The translations under genes and the position numbers were made by a program. A stretch of 64,000 nt of DNA from Phycisphaerales bacterium (lineage in GTDB: Bacteria > Planctomycetota > Phycisphaerae > Phycisphaerales > SM1A02), in assembly GCA_029245245.1 (NCBI GenBank), contig JAQWPT010000005.1, positions 1 to 64,000 on the forward strand, in the 5' to 3' direction. Shown here one piece after another: positions 14,626 through 23,481 of this stretch (position 1 is its first letter; each line of letters opens with the position of its first letter). The notes beneath the pieces were generated by a model, which was not told the DNA's origin, searched no databases, and saw nothing but the letters and a program-made list of their open reading frames with translations.

Positions 14626-17600
14626 TCAGGTTCCGACCTGTTCGCGCTTGCCGTATCGGCGCTTCTTGCGAGGTGCCACCGCCGGACGCCGTCCACGAAT
14701 GCGGATGGCCTGTTCGTCCTGAAGTACGACGCGAAGATCCGTCAGCAGTTTCGAGTCGACCACGACCTTGTGCCGTGTCCGCATGTGGACCAGTTTCCCA
14801 TCGACCGGCAGCGAGAGCACGATCTCGGCGGGGTGCCCCCCTTCCACGAAATCGGAACCATTGGAGCGGCGGAGCATCGCGGCGATCTCGTCCATGCGCT
14901 TTGCACGACCAGCTTCATCCACCGACGCGAGGGCGCAGGACAGGTTGAGCTCCAGTGTCCCCACCAGTGCATGCAGTGCCGTGTCCGCGGTGAACAGGTT
15001 CTCGACGATCAGCTGGGTCTCACCCCGGCTCGTATCGATGCGTCCCTCTGCAAACACGACTTCATTGGCGAGGACGCAATCCATGTTCTGGCGATAGGCG
15101 TTTGAGAAGAGGACGCCCTCGACGCTGCCGATCCGGTCCTGGAGCGTGATCACCGCCATCTTCTCCCCCGCCATGCGGCCGCGCTGCACGATGGTGGTCC
15201 GAATGTGGGAGATCACACCGGCGATGATCACCGGCTGCTCATTGCTCAGATCCGACAATCCACCGATGGTCGATGTCGCGAAGGCGGAGACCAGTGTTTC
15301 ATACGATTCCAACGGGTGTCCGGAGATGTGGAAGCCGAGGTACTCTCGCTCCGCGGCCAGAGTTCGCAGGCGGTCCCACGGGGGGACGTTCGGCAACGAT
15401 GTTTCGGTCGAATCCTCGGGCGATTCGTTTTCGGAGAACATGCCGAACATCGTTTCCTGGCCCGCAGCTCGATCGGAGGCGGCTCGCTGCCCCGTTGCAA
15501 TCGCGTCGTCGAGTGCGGCGAGCATCGCGGCCCGGTTTCGGGTTCCATGGAGCGAGTCCATCGCACCCGACTGCACGAGGGCTTCGATGGTGGCCCGGTT
15601 GACGGTGCGCGATGAGAGCCGGGAGCAGAGATCGAAGAGGCTTTCAAAGGGACCATTCTCGGTTCGTTCGCCCAGGATGGTGTCGATGGCGGATCGCCCC
15701 ACTCCCTTGATCGCTCCGATTCCGAAACGGATGTGCCCGGCGTACGGCGTGCATGGCTCCTGTTCCTCCCATGCCACGGTGAAGTTCGCATGCGAGACAT
15801 TGATGTCGGGGGGCATGATCTCGATGCCCTCGTGCGGCTGTGCATCGGTGGAATCCGGAAACAGCGTGTGTCGGCAGTCTTCCAGGTAGGGAGCCCAGTC
15901 CTCGGTCTTCTTCGCACCGCTTTCGAAGGTCAGCAGTGCCGCCATGTACTGCACGGGGAAGTAGGTCTTCAGCCACGCGGTCTGGTACGCGATGATCGCG
16001 TAGCACGTCGAGTGCGATTTGTTGAATCCATACCCCGCGAACTTGAGGATATGCTCGAAGAGCTGCTCCGCCGTCGATGCGTCGAGTCCCTTGAGCACGG
16101 CACCGTCGATGAATGCGGATCGCTGCGAATCGATCACGTCGTGCTTCTTCTTGCTGATCGCCTTGATGAGCGTGTAGGCGTTGCGCAGGGGAATGTCGCC
16201 GAGCCCATGCAGGATCTGCATGACCTGTTCCTGATAGACCATGATTCCGTAGGTTTCGTTCGTCAGGTCGTCGACCACCGGGTGGATGGGTTCGACGGGC
16301 ATGCGACCATGCTTGCGGCTGCAATACTCGTCCATGAGGTCCATCGGCCCGGGTCGGAAGAGTGCATTGGCGGCGATGATGTCCTGGATGCGATCCGGTT
16401 GGATCTCGCGAAGCAGTTTTCGCATGCCACCGGATTCAAACTGGAAGATGCCGGAGGTATCACCGCGGCGGAAGAGTTCGAGGACCCTCTGGTCCTCGTA
16501 CGTCATCCGATCCAGGTCCAGAGGACTGGTGGATGCATCCGTCCAGTTGACGGCGCCCCGGATCTGTTCATCGGTAAAGGCGTCGCGGATCATCGTCCGG
16601 GCCAGTTCGATGGTCGAGAGGGTCCGCAGACCGAGAAAGTCCATCTTCAGCAGGCCGACCGATTCGCACGTGGGCCCATCCCACTGGGTGACGATGTCAT
16701 CGCTCCCCGTTGCGCGGCACAGGGGAACGATGGTGTCCAGTGGCTGGGTTGCGATCACGACGCCCGCAGCATGCACTCCTGCATGGCGTGCGTGTCCTTC
16801 CAGGGCGCGTGCGGTGTCGAGAATCTTCCGGATGGTGGGATTCGAATCGTATTCCGACTGCAGTTCGGGTTCGCGAGCAATCGCATCCTCGATCGTGATC
16901 TGCAGTTCATTGGGAACGAGGTTTGCAAGTCGCTGCCCCTCATGGGGAGCCAGTCCATGCACTCGCGAGACGTCCTTGATCGCCGCCCGGGCCTTCAGTC
17001 GCCCGAAGGTGATGATCTGCGCAACATGGCCGTACTTGTCGCGGACGTAGTCGATCACGTCTGCTCGGCCGTTCTGGCAGATGTCGATGTCGATGTCCGG
17101 GTATTCGCTTCGGTCCGGATCCGTGAACCGCTCGAAGAGCAGGCCGTGTTCGACCGGGCAGGCGTTGGACAGGCCCAGGACGTAGCCGACCATGGTGCCG
17201 ACTCCACTGCCACGAGCGCTGGCGGGTATTCCTCGCTTGTGGGCCCAGTTGACGAAGTCCCACACGATCAGGAAATACGCACTGATGTGCTTGTCTTCGA
17301 GGATCTTCAGTTCACGCTCGAACCGACTGGTGATCGCATCGGTGATGCCATCGACCCCGTAACGCCAGATCAGGCCGGCTCGGCACAGTTGCCGAAGTGC
17401 CTGGTTGCAGTCCTCGAGCACCTGCTGTCGATCTTGACTGCTCGCGTTGGATTCGTCGAACGGGAGGAGTTCGAACCGGTCGCACCACCCCTGGTACCAG
17501 TTCGTGAGATCTTCGCCATCCCATGTCGGTTCTTCGGTGGGCCCGTTGACCTTGACCAGGGGGACATGGCTTACATCGAAGTCGAGCGTCACGTTGCATC

Positions 17601-18456
17601 GTTCGCCGATGCGGGCAGCATTCTCGATCACCTCGGGCAGATCCGTGAACAGTTCCGCCATGTCCTCGGGGCTCTTGAGGTAGATGTCGGTCGGGTAGTG
17701 GAGCCGGTTGGGATCGTCCTTGGTCTTCTGCATGGAGATGCAGCAGAGGGTGTCGTGCGCATCATGATCGTCGGCATTGAGGAAATGGACGTCGTTGTCG
17801 CAGACCAGCGGGAGATCCAGTTCCCTGGCCAGTCGAATCAGGTGGGGATTGATCGCATCCTGCTCGGGTACGCCATTGCGCTGGAGCTCGACGAAGAAGC
17901 ACGGCTCTCCGGCGGCATTGGCACCGAAGGCGCCCGCATGCCAGGTTGCCTCCGCCACGGCGGCGTCCCAGTGCTCCTGCCCGTTGTTCTCGACGAATCG
18001 TTGCAGGTGCCACGCGATCGAAGAGCCCAGGTGGCCGTTGATCGCGATCAGTCCTTCGGACCATTCCGACAGGGTCTCGTGGTCCATGCGGGGCTTGTAG
18101 TAGAACCCCTCCCGGAAGGAATCACTGCTGAGTTTCATCAGGTTTCGCCAGCCGGTTTCATTCTCGGCCAGGAGGACCAGGTGATCACCCTTGTCCTGCA
18201 CCCCCGTTGCTCGCCGAACGCGGCGATCTCCACGGGCGACATAGGCCTCGATGCCCAGAATGGGCTTGATGCCTCGTTTTCTGGCCGCGTGGTAGAGCTC
18301 GACACAGCCGTGCAGGTTCCCGTGATCGGTGATCGCGACACTGGTCATGCCCAAATCCGCCACCCGATCCAGAAGGCGGTTGATCTGGTTACCGCCATCG
18401 AGCAGTGAATACTCGGTGTGGAGATGAAGGTGGGCGAAGGTGGGCGTAGCGGTCAT
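14626..18456 (-). CDS. dnaE: DNA polymerase III subunit alpha
   Basis: The replicative DNA polymerase catalytic subunit, 1276 residues, a little longer than E. coli DnaE (1160). The domains in order are: PHP (1-about 210) starting FAHLHLHTEYSLLDG, with ITDHGNLHG and an apparently intact metal site; the polymerase core with catalytic aspartates in PDIDIDI (about 452-458); helix-hairpin-helix region GIGAIKGVG; an OB-fold around residue 1075 (IAGVISHIRTTIVQRG); and a C-terminal tail ending in basic residues (RKKRRYGKR). No intein is seen. It stands alone, its stop abutting the stop of the convergent GAF-like gene, and is divergent from a small membrane-protein gene 129 bases away. Confidence 0.98.
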   Translation of the reverse strand: MTATPTFAHLHLHTEYSLLDGGNQINRLLDRVADLGMTSVAITDHGNLHGCVELYHAARKRGIKPILGIEAYVARGDRRVRRATGVQDKGDHLVLLAENETGWRNLMKLSSDSFREGFYYKPRMDHETLSEWSEGLIAINGHLGSSIAWHLQRFVENNGQEHWDAAVAEATWHAGAFGANAAGEPCFFVELQRNGVPEQDAINPHLIRLARELDLPLVCDNDVHFLNADDHDAHDTLCCISMQKTKDDPNRLHYPTDIYLKSPEDMAELFTDLPEVIENAARIGERCNVTLDFDVSHVPLVKVNGPTEEPTWDGEDLTNWYQGWCDRFELLPFDESNASSQDRQQVLEDCNQALRQLCRAGLIWRYGVDGITDAITSRFERELKILEDKHISAYFLIVWDFVNWAHKRGIPASARGSGVGTMVGYVLGLSNACPVEHGLLFERFTDPDRSEYPDIDIDICQNGRADVIDYVRDKYGHVAQIITFGRLKARAAIKDVSRVHGLAPHEGQRLANLVPNELQITIEDAIAREPELQSEYDSNPTIRKILDTARALEGHARHAGVHAAGVVIATQPLDTIVPLCRATGSDDIVTQWDGPTCESVGLLKMDFLGLRTLSTIELARTMIRDAFTDEQIRGAVNWTDASTSPLDLDRMTYEDQRVLELFRRGDTSGIFQFESGGMRKLLREIQPDRIQDIIAANALFRPGPMDLMDEYCSRKHGRMPVEPIHPVVDDLTNETYGIMVYQEQVMQILHGLGDIPLRNAYTLIKAISKKKHDVIDSQRSAFIDGAVLKGLDASTAEQLFEHILKFAGYGFNKSHSTCYAIIAYQTAWLKTYFPVQYMAALLTFESGAKKTEDWAPYLEDCRHTLFPDSTDAQPHEGIEIMPPDINVSHANFTVAWEEQEPCTPYAGHIRFGIGAIKGVGRSAIDTILGERTENGPFESLFDLCSRLSSRTVNRATIEALVQSGAMDSLHGTRNRAAMLAALDDAIATGQRAASDRAAGQETMFGMFSENESPEDSTETSLPNVPPWDRLRTLAAEREYLGFHISGHPLESYETLVSAFATSTIGGLSDLSNEQPVIIAGVISHIRTTIVQRGRMAGEKMAVITLQDRIGSVEGVLFSNAYRQNMDCVLANEVVFAEGRIDTSRGETQLIVENLFTADTALHALVGTLELNLSCALASVDEAGRAKRMDEIAAMLRRSNGSDFVEGGHPAEIVLSLPVDGKLVHMRTRHKVVVDSKLLTDLRVVLQDEQAIRIRGRRPAVAPRKKRRYGKREQVGT

Positions 18457-18574
18457 GTCTCGGTCTGTCCGTGGGATCCCATCAGGCTACCCGCTTCCCG
18501 GGCCCCTCGACAGGCTGGAATGCCACCCACGGACAATTCACATCCCGCCGCGAACCAGTGGACATGTGGGGGGG

Positions 18575-18580
18575 TACAAT
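18575..18580 (+). promoter_or_regulatory. candidate -10 element (TACAAT) of leaderless promoter
   Basis: TACAAT is followed by five bases and then two consecutive ATG codons at 18586 and 18589. No Shine-Dalgarno is present. Confidence 0.5.
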
Positions 18581-18585
18581 CCCGA

Positions 18586-18903
18586 ATGATGACGGATGCC
18601 CCAAAAATTCGGTTTGTGTACCCCGGTGGCGAGCATTTCGCCTCCGCCTTCCAGGCTGCCAGTCGCCAGCCCAACTGGGCAATCAAGGCGGCAGTGATCG
18701 TCTTCCTGCTGGTCGTGGGGATCCCCATCCTGCTGCTGCTGCTGACGGCGGCCATCCTGGCCACGGCTGTCTTCGCCGTCCTGACGGGGATCAATCGCCT
18801 CCTGCTGGTCCTGCGGGGGGGAACGTCCCGTCCACCGGGTGGTCCCGGCGATGCGAGGCGGAAGAATGTGCGGGTACTGCAGCGGCCTGAGGATCGTCGC
18901 TGA
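18586..18903 (+). CDS. small membrane protein of unknown function
   Basis: A 105-residue protein. It has a hydrophilic N-terminus (about 1-36), one or two closely spaced membrane helices about 37-72 that are rich in Val, Leu and Ile (VIVFLLVVGIPILLLLLTA), then a basic Arg/Pro-rich tail that would face the cytoplasm. I do not recognise a family. Two ATGs in tandem at 18586 and 18589 follow a TACAAT hexamer with no ribosome binding site. The gene is divergent from dnaE, and its stop abuts the stop of the convergent aminotransferase gene at TGATCA. It is short and unsupported by homology, so it could be spurious, but the context is well formed. Confidence 0.55.
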   Translation: MMTDAPKIRFVYPGGEHFASAFQAASRQPNWAIKAAVIVFLLVVGIPILLLLLTAAILATAVFAVLTGINRLLLVLRGGTSRPPGGPGDARRKNVRVLQRPEDRR

Positions 18904-19842
18904 TCAGGCGGAGGTTTCCCGGTCGATGCACGCCAGGAGGGCCGTTCGAAGGTCACTGGTCGTGTCGCCGACACCGCCGTCGCCCAGGACGTGGGGCTTC
19001 ATTTCGATGACCGGCTCCTCGCCCTCCTCGTTGGCGGCATTGGTTCGTACCAGCACGCTGGTCAGTGGCAGCACCTGCCAACTCGAGTTGGTCAGGAAGG
19101 CTTCATCGGCGCCGAGAAACTCGTCGACGGAAATGGTTCTTCGTTCCACGGGCAGGCCCATCCCCTCGGCCAGTTCGAGGATGGCGGCGCGGGTGATGCC
19201 GGGAAGCACCGCGCACGGCTGCTCGTCGCGTGCCGGCGGAGTGACAAGTGTTCCGTTGGAGACCATGAAGAAGTTGCTGACGCAGCCACAGGCCACGTGC
19301 GCCTCCGGTGTCAGCCACAGTGCCTCTCCCGCTCGCTGCGCGGCGGCTTCCTGCAGGGCAAGAATGCGGGGCCAGTAGTTCAGGGTCTTGTGTCCCGCGT
19401 CGGGCATCCACGGCGAAAGCCGTCCAGCGGCGAAGACCGCTCCGATGCCGCGAGTGAAGAACTCATCGGGGTACTCGGTGGGTGGCTGGCTGACGATCAG
19501 GACGGTCGGGTCCTGCGGGGATGTCCCCGTGGACTGGAGCATGTTCAGGTTGCCGCCGGTGACGGTCAGGCGGACCCGCGCCCGTTCAAGCTTGTTGTGT
19601 TCCAGGAGGTGCTGTGCTGCTTCGATCAGGGGCTCGACATGCAGCCGTTCGCTCATGCGCAGCAGTCGTGCCGACTCGGCCAACCGCTCCACGTGGGCCC
19701 GCGCGCGGAAGATGCGACCGTTGCTGGCATGCATCGTTTCAAAGAGACCGACCCCGTGCTGAAATCCCGCATCGAAGGCGGAGACTTCGGCACGCTCGGC
19801 GTCGACAAGTTGTCCGTTGATCCAGACGTCCATTGGCGTCAC
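18904..19842 (-). CDS. class IV PLP-dependent aminotransferase (branched-chain aminotransferase / aminodeoxychorismate lyase family)
   Basis: A 312-residue fold-type IV PLP enzyme. It starts with VWINGQLVDAERAEVSAFD, has the GLFETM strand, the PLP lysine in AGHKTLNYW (Lys152), and the C-terminal GITRAAILELAEGMGLPVE and TNSSWQVLPL segments. The family includes IlvE, D-amino acid aminotransferase and PabC; the residues visible do not decide between them, although LNYWPRILA is reminiscent of PabC/IlvE-like enzymes in planctomycetes. The start may be Met1 or the ATG three codons later. It is the last gene of the minus-strand run beginning at 23.4 kb, 12 bases after the stop of the preceding gene. 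Confidence 0.88.
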   Translation of the reverse strand: MTPMDVWINGQLVDAERAEVSAFDAGFQHGVGLFETMHASNGRIFRARAHVERLAESARLLRMSERLHVEPLIEAAQHLLEHNKLERARVRLTVTGGNLNMLQSTGTSPQDPTVLIVSQPPTEYPDEFFTRGIGAVFAAGRLSPWMPDAGHKTLNYWPRILALQEAAAQRAGEALWLTPEAHVACGCVSNFFMVSNGTLVTPPARDEQPCAVLPGITRAAILELAEGMGLPVERRTISVDEFLGADEAFLTNSSWQVLPLTSVLVRTNAANEEGEEPVIEMKPHVLGDGGVGDTTSDLRTALLACIDRETSA

Positions 19843-19854
19843 AGGATATCCAGA

Positions 19855-20283
19855 TCAGGGCTGAGACCAACCCAGAACCGTGATGTGATCTTCCGACTGG
19901 GCATGAACCCGCAGTCGCAGCAGCGCCACGGCCCCATTGCGGACCGTCACGACATGGGTGGCCTGCCCATCCCGGGCTTCCTGGTCCCCCGGGATGGCAT
20001 GGGCGTTGAGCGTCAGGGCGGGGTCACCGCCCTCGCAGGCGGGCTTGACCATCTTGATGAACGTCGATTTGAAGTCCGGGACGGTCCACCGCAACTCCGT
20101 GGGCATCGATTTCGAGCCGCACACGGCCAGCGCGGCGACCTGGACCGTATCCGCTACGGATCGGGTCAGGGCATCATCGCGGGACTGTCCCCAGAGAAAG
20201 AGGCCGCCGGCAATGAGCACGATGAGCAGTGGCAGCAGGGACCGCCGCTTCTGTCGTTTCCCAGTTGCATCAATGCTGTTCAT
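19855..20283 (-). CDS. membrane-anchored protein of unknown function
   Basis: A 142-residue protein with a basic N-terminus (KRQKRRS), one membrane helix (about 15-32, LLPLLIVLIAGGLFLWG) and an extracytoplasmic domain of about 105 residues. The domain contains two Cys (AVCGSKSM and PACEGGD) that could pair, and a beta-rich end (HVVTVRNGAVALLRLRVH). No family recognised. It lies six bases after the coiled-coil gene's stop and just before the aminotransferase, so it is in the same transcript. Confidence 0.65.
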   Translation of the reverse strand: MNSIDATGKRQKRRSLLPLLIVLIAGGLFLWGQSRDDALTRSVADTVQVAALAVCGSKSMPTELRWTVPDFKSTFIKMVKPACEGGDPALTLNAHAIPGDQEARDGQATHVVTVRNGAVALLRLRVHAQSEDHITVLGWSQP

Positions 20284-20289
20284 CGGGGA

Positions 20290-21195
20290 TCAGGGTACCG
20301 GGTCCGAGTAGAGCACGTACGACGCATGGCTGGCGAACGGGCGGTTCAACGCCATCTGCAGCTTGGCGGTGAATGGATACGGAACATTGGGTCGGGCATT
20401 TTCGAGTTGCACGATCTCTGCGCCGATCTGGTTGCTGTGTTCGTCGAAGAACGTGATGGCGACACCGATGCTCCGGATGTCCTCCGCTGCGTTCAGGATG
20501 CTGCCTGAAATGGTCATCTGGGTGTAGTCGATGTCCTGGCTCGTGGTTGGATTGGCGTACTTGGTGCCGAGCCGGTACGGCTTGTAGATCAGGGGAGGCT
20601 GAGACGAATCCTCAGGTGCATAGAAGTACGAGGAGCGTCCCATGAACACGTCCAAGCCGATGGAGGTGAATCCGGCCTGCTGGTACCGTTCGGCCCGGAT
20701 GCGAGCGAGTTCCTCCTGTGATCGCTGCTGCTGCTCGGCATTCCTGCCCTTGCGCTGTGCTTCGCGTTGGTCATCGAGCTCCTTGCGTCGGACCTCCGCC
20801 GCCCGCCGCCGTGTTTCACGCTCGGCGACCTCCTTGATCCGCTGGTATTCCTCGTAGTCCGAGCCGAACTCTTCGTGGTCGAAGATGAACTGGCGGAGTT
20901 CGTCGAGTTCCTTGCGAATGATCGACAGGTCGGCCTGGGATCGGGCGAGTTCCTCCCGGAGCCGGGCTGCCTTGACGGCGTTCTCCAGCAGTTCACTCCA
21001 GAGCTCGGCACGGCTTGACCGGGCATCCAGGTCCGGGGGCAGTGCGAGCCGGATGCGATCGAGCTCCTCGGCGGTCGGCCGGTCCCTGGTTTCCGTTTCC
21101 GGTGTGGCAGGCGTTGGTTCATCCGGTGCGGGGTCGGCCTGCAGTGCGGGAACCAGTGAGAGCATGAGAACGATGATGCAGATGCGTGCGGGCAT
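20290..21195 (-). CDS. secreted coiled-coil protein of unknown function
   Basis: The 301-residue product begins with a clear signal peptide (MPARICIIVLMLSLVPALQA). A Pro/Glu/Thr-rich linker is followed by a charged coiled coil (about 65-175; RREELARSQADLSIIRKEL-type heptads). The C-terminal beta-rich domain of about 120 residues (GLDVFMGRSSYFYAPE..., ISGSILNAAEDIRSIGVAITFF) resembles FxLYD-like extracellular domains. The start is decided by GGAGGA nine bases upstream of 21195; a longer reading would run into the lipoprotein gene. It is probably periplasmic and part of the envelope gene block with LptB. Confidence 0.7.
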   Translation of the reverse strand: MPARICIIVLMLSLVPALQADPAPDEPTPATPETETRDRPTAEELDRIRLALPPDLDARSSRAELWSELLENAVKAARLREELARSQADLSIIRKELDELRQFIFDHEEFGSDYEEYQRIKEVAERETRRRAAEVRRKELDDQREAQRKGRNAEQQQRSQEELARIRAERYQQAGFTSIGLDVFMGRSSYFYAPEDSSQPPLIYKPYRLGTKYANPTTSQDIDYTQMTISGSILNAAEDIRSIGVAITFFDEHSNQIGAEIVQLENARPNVPYPFTAKLQMALNRPFASHASYVLYSDPVP

Positions 21196-21278
21196 GGGAA
21201 ATCCTCCGGAACGAGCCGTGGTGTCGGCGCCGGTTGTTTCCTCATTATTGACTCGGTTGGTCCGCCCGTGTCCGTCAA

Positions 21279-21776
21279 TCACTCAAGAGCCGCGTCATCC
21301 GTCGTGGAGCCCTCTTCAGGGGTGCTGGAGGAGCCTTCGACGCGGCCATCGGCGTCGACTGTGACCTTGCTCATCGGAGCTTGATCGCCGGAAGAGCGGG
21401 TTCGCAGTTCCCGGGCCCTGGTGACAAGTGCCCCAAGGTCGTTGCTTCGCGGCTCGAGATCGAAGTGCCAGTCCACGACGCTGTGGGACTGGAATGGAGC
21501 GACGTCGAACAGGAAGTCCATCCCGACGATGTCCCAGACCGGTGGGTTTGCATCGGCGTCCGTGATCATCGGCTCGTGTCCGTCCAGCGACAGCTGGACG
21601 TCGTAGTTGCCGTAGTAGATGAAGTCGATCTCCATGGGTGTTCGACCGACCTCGCGGTGGTTGACCCAGACCAGCGCCCCGGGCGGCGTGCTGGTGATCC
21701 GGAGTGTTCGACGCACGCACCCGGAGGTGGCCAGGCAGGCGGCGGCAAGCAGGATTGCGGGAAGGAATCTGTGCAT
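21279..21776 (-). CDS. PEGA-domain lipoprotein
   Basis: A 165-residue lipoprotein: MHRFLPAILLAAACLATSGC signal with lipobox. A PEGA domain follows directly (LRITSTPPGALVWVNHREVGRTP..), then a domain with PPVWDIVGMDFLFDVAPF, and an acidic Thr/Ser-rich C-terminus. PEGA domains are found in surface-associated proteins. The start was chosen at ATG 21776, 10 bases after the lptB stop; an in-frame ATG two codons earlier is equally possible. Its position immediately after lptB suggests an envelope role, possibly LPS transport or assembly; this is inference. Confidence 0.8.
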   Translation of the reverse strand: MHRFLPAILLAAACLATSGCVRRTLRITSTPPGALVWVNHREVGRTPMEIDFIYYGNYDVQLSLDGHEPMITDADANPPVWDIVGMDFLFDVAPFQSHSVVDWHFDLEPRSNDLGALVTRARELRTRSSGDQAPMSKVTVDADGRVEGSSSTPEEGSTTDDAALE

Positions 21777-21786
21777 GGTCATGGAC

Positions 21787-22521
21787 TCAATCGAATTCGT
21801 CGCCACGGAAGGTGGAGGCCAGGTAGGCCTCGCGGACGTCCGGGTCGTTGATGATGCTGCGGGGGTCCCCGTCGCGGAGATTCTTGCCCGAGTGGATGAT
21901 GTACGCTCGATCGCAGATGCGGAGCGTCTGCTGCACGTTGTGATCCGTCACCAGGATCGCAATGCCCTTGCTGGCCAGTTTGCGGACCTCGGTCTGGAGT
22001 TCCTCGACCGTGTGGGGGTCGACCGCGGCAAACGGTTCGTCGAGCAGGAGCAGCCGTGGTCTGGTGATCATGGCCCGGGCGATTTCCAGACGACGGCGTT
22101 CGCCACCGGAGCAGGTGCGTGCCAGATCGTTCGCCTTGTGCTGGATGTTGAACTGTTCGAGCAGTTCGTCGCATCGGCCGGAACGTGCGTCTCGACTGAG
22201 TGAAGTCGTTTCAAGCACGGCCATCAGGTTGTCGCGGACGGAGAGCCTCTGGAAGACGCTGGGTTCCTGGCTGAGGTATCCCATCCCACGCCGCGCATGC
22301 TGGTACATGGGCTGATTCGTGACATCCTCACCACTGAAGAAGACCGTCCCACCCTCTGGCGCGATCATGCCGATGACCATTCGGAACGACGTCGTCTTTC
22401 CGGCGCCGTTGCGGCCAAGCAGGCCCACCACTTCTCCCTCACCGACGTTGAAACTCACCTCGTCGACGACGCGGCGTCCGGAGTAGCTCTTGACCAGGTT
22501 CTGGGCGGAGAGAAGATCCAC
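21787..22521 (-). CDS. lptB: LPS export ABC transporter ATP-binding protein
   Basis: The ATPase of the Lpt bridge that extracts lipopolysaccharide from the inner membrane. The 244 residues match LptB (241 in E. coli). The Walker A is GRNGAGKTT (36-44), the signature TCSGGERRRLEIARA, the Walker B LLLLDEPFAAVDP, and the H-loop VTDHNV; these are LptB hallmarks. I chose the GTG at 22521, two bases after the TAA of the upstream gene, because it gives the family's usual N-terminus; an ATG further upstream would overlap that gene. LptA, LptC, LptF and LptG are not adjacent in the window. Confidence 0.95.
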   Translation of the reverse strand: MDLLSAQNLVKSYSGRRVVDEVSFNVGEGEVVGLLGRNGAGKTTSFRMVIGMIAPEGGTVFFSGEDVTNQPMYQHARRGMGYLSQEPSVFQRLSVRDNLMAVLETTSLSRDARSGRCDELLEQFNIQHKANDLARTCSGGERRRLEIARAMITRPRLLLLDEPFAAVDPHTVEELQTEVRKLASKGIAILVTDHNVQQTLRICDRAYIIHSGKNLRDGDPRSIINDPDVREAYLASTFRGDEFD

Positions 22522-22523
22522 GG

Positions 22524-23387
22524 TTACGAATCCTGTTCTTCGTCCGAAGGTGACTCCGGACTGTTCTCTGGCTTGATCTTGCGGCCATCCTCTTCCCACT
22601 TGTCCGGATGGAATCGGTGGGCGATGGCTCCGATGATCAGATGCAGGTCCTTGAAGATGTGTGCGTCGAGTTTGACCCGTGTCCCATCAACATGTTCGAC
22701 CCATGCGGTTGATTTCGACATCCAGCGACTCATGTCGATGCCCGCGATCTCGTCCCGGCTCCAGGCTCCTTCCGGGTGGTGCAGCGTGCCGTCCTCATCA
22801 TGTCGGTACTTCCTCGGCGAGTGCGTCAGGAGGCTCCAGGCGTAGAAGGGAATGAACACGAGCGAGACGATGAACAGCCACTGCACGGGCCGGTCGTACG
22901 CCGACGGAGCCTGCGCGTCGCCGTACCGCGTCAGCATCTGATCGGCCATCTGCCCTGCCAGGCGCATCTGGTCGGAAGGTGCACCCGTGGGGAGGGGGCC
23001 TGATTCAAGTCCATGGAGGTAGATCAGCAGCGTGAGGTTCCACTCTTCGTTCTGCGTCACGCCGATCGGCCTCGACGTCACCTTGTCCGGGAGGGACAGG
23101 TTCTCGATCTTGTCGTTGATCTCCAGGATCGTGAGATCGCGAAGTTCGGTGTTGAAGTTGGAGTTGTTCGAGGATTCGAGCAGTTCCTTGACGTTCTGGG
23201 AGAGTTCACGTTGCTCGGCATGCCTGGCCTGCATCGGGATCGCCCAGACGTAGTCGTAGACTCCCCACAAGCCCAGTACGAGGCAGACGATCATGATCAA
23301 CCAGCAGCGGATGCTGTGCCCACGCCCGATTTCGGATGTCAGGGGCGATGAGTTCGCCTGAGCTTCGACTGGGTGGTCCGTGGTCAT
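22524..23387 (-). CDS. two-helix membrane protein of unknown function upstream of lptB
   Basis: A 287-residue protein. A first membrane helix lies about residue 27-47 (CWLIMIVCLVLGLWGVYDYVW), then an extracytoplasmic region of about 115 residues, a second helix about 170-190 (WLFIVSLVFIPFYAWSLL), and a cytoplasmic C-terminal domain (GAWSRDEIAGIDMSRWMSK..., HIFKDLHLIIGAIAHRFHP) with a very acidic tail. I do not recognise the family. The start ATG 23387 follows AGGAT. Its stop is two bases before lptB, so the two are co-expressed and it may be an envelope-biogenesis partner of LptB. Confidence 0.68.
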   Translation of the reverse strand: MTTDHPVEAQANSSPLTSEIGRGHSIRCWLIMIVCLVLGLWGVYDYVWAIPMQARHAEQRELSQNVKELLESSNNSNFNTELRDLTILEINDKIENLSLPDKVTSRPIGVTQNEEWNLTLLIYLHGLESGPLPTGAPSDQMRLAGQMADQMLTRYGDAQAPSAYDRPVQWLFIVSLVFIPFYAWSLLTHSPRKYRHDEDGTLHHPEGAWSRDEIAGIDMSRWMSKSTAWVEHVDGTRVKLDAHIFKDLHLIIGAIAHRFHPDKWEEDGRKIKPENSPESPSDEEQDS

Positions 23388-23481
23388 GAATGATCCTGGT
23401 GGGAGGAAACCATTTCGCCGCATGGACGATGACATGCCGTGCCTGTCATTTTCATCATAGTGATCTGACGGTTCAGTGAAA

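Noticed and set aside
15733..18408. Very long open frame (891 codons) on plus, opposite dnaE
   Set aside because: It lies entirely antisense to a full-length DnaE with intact motifs, and its composition (His/Asp/Gly/Arg-rich) is a mirror of high-GC codon bias. No ribosome binding site or family motif.
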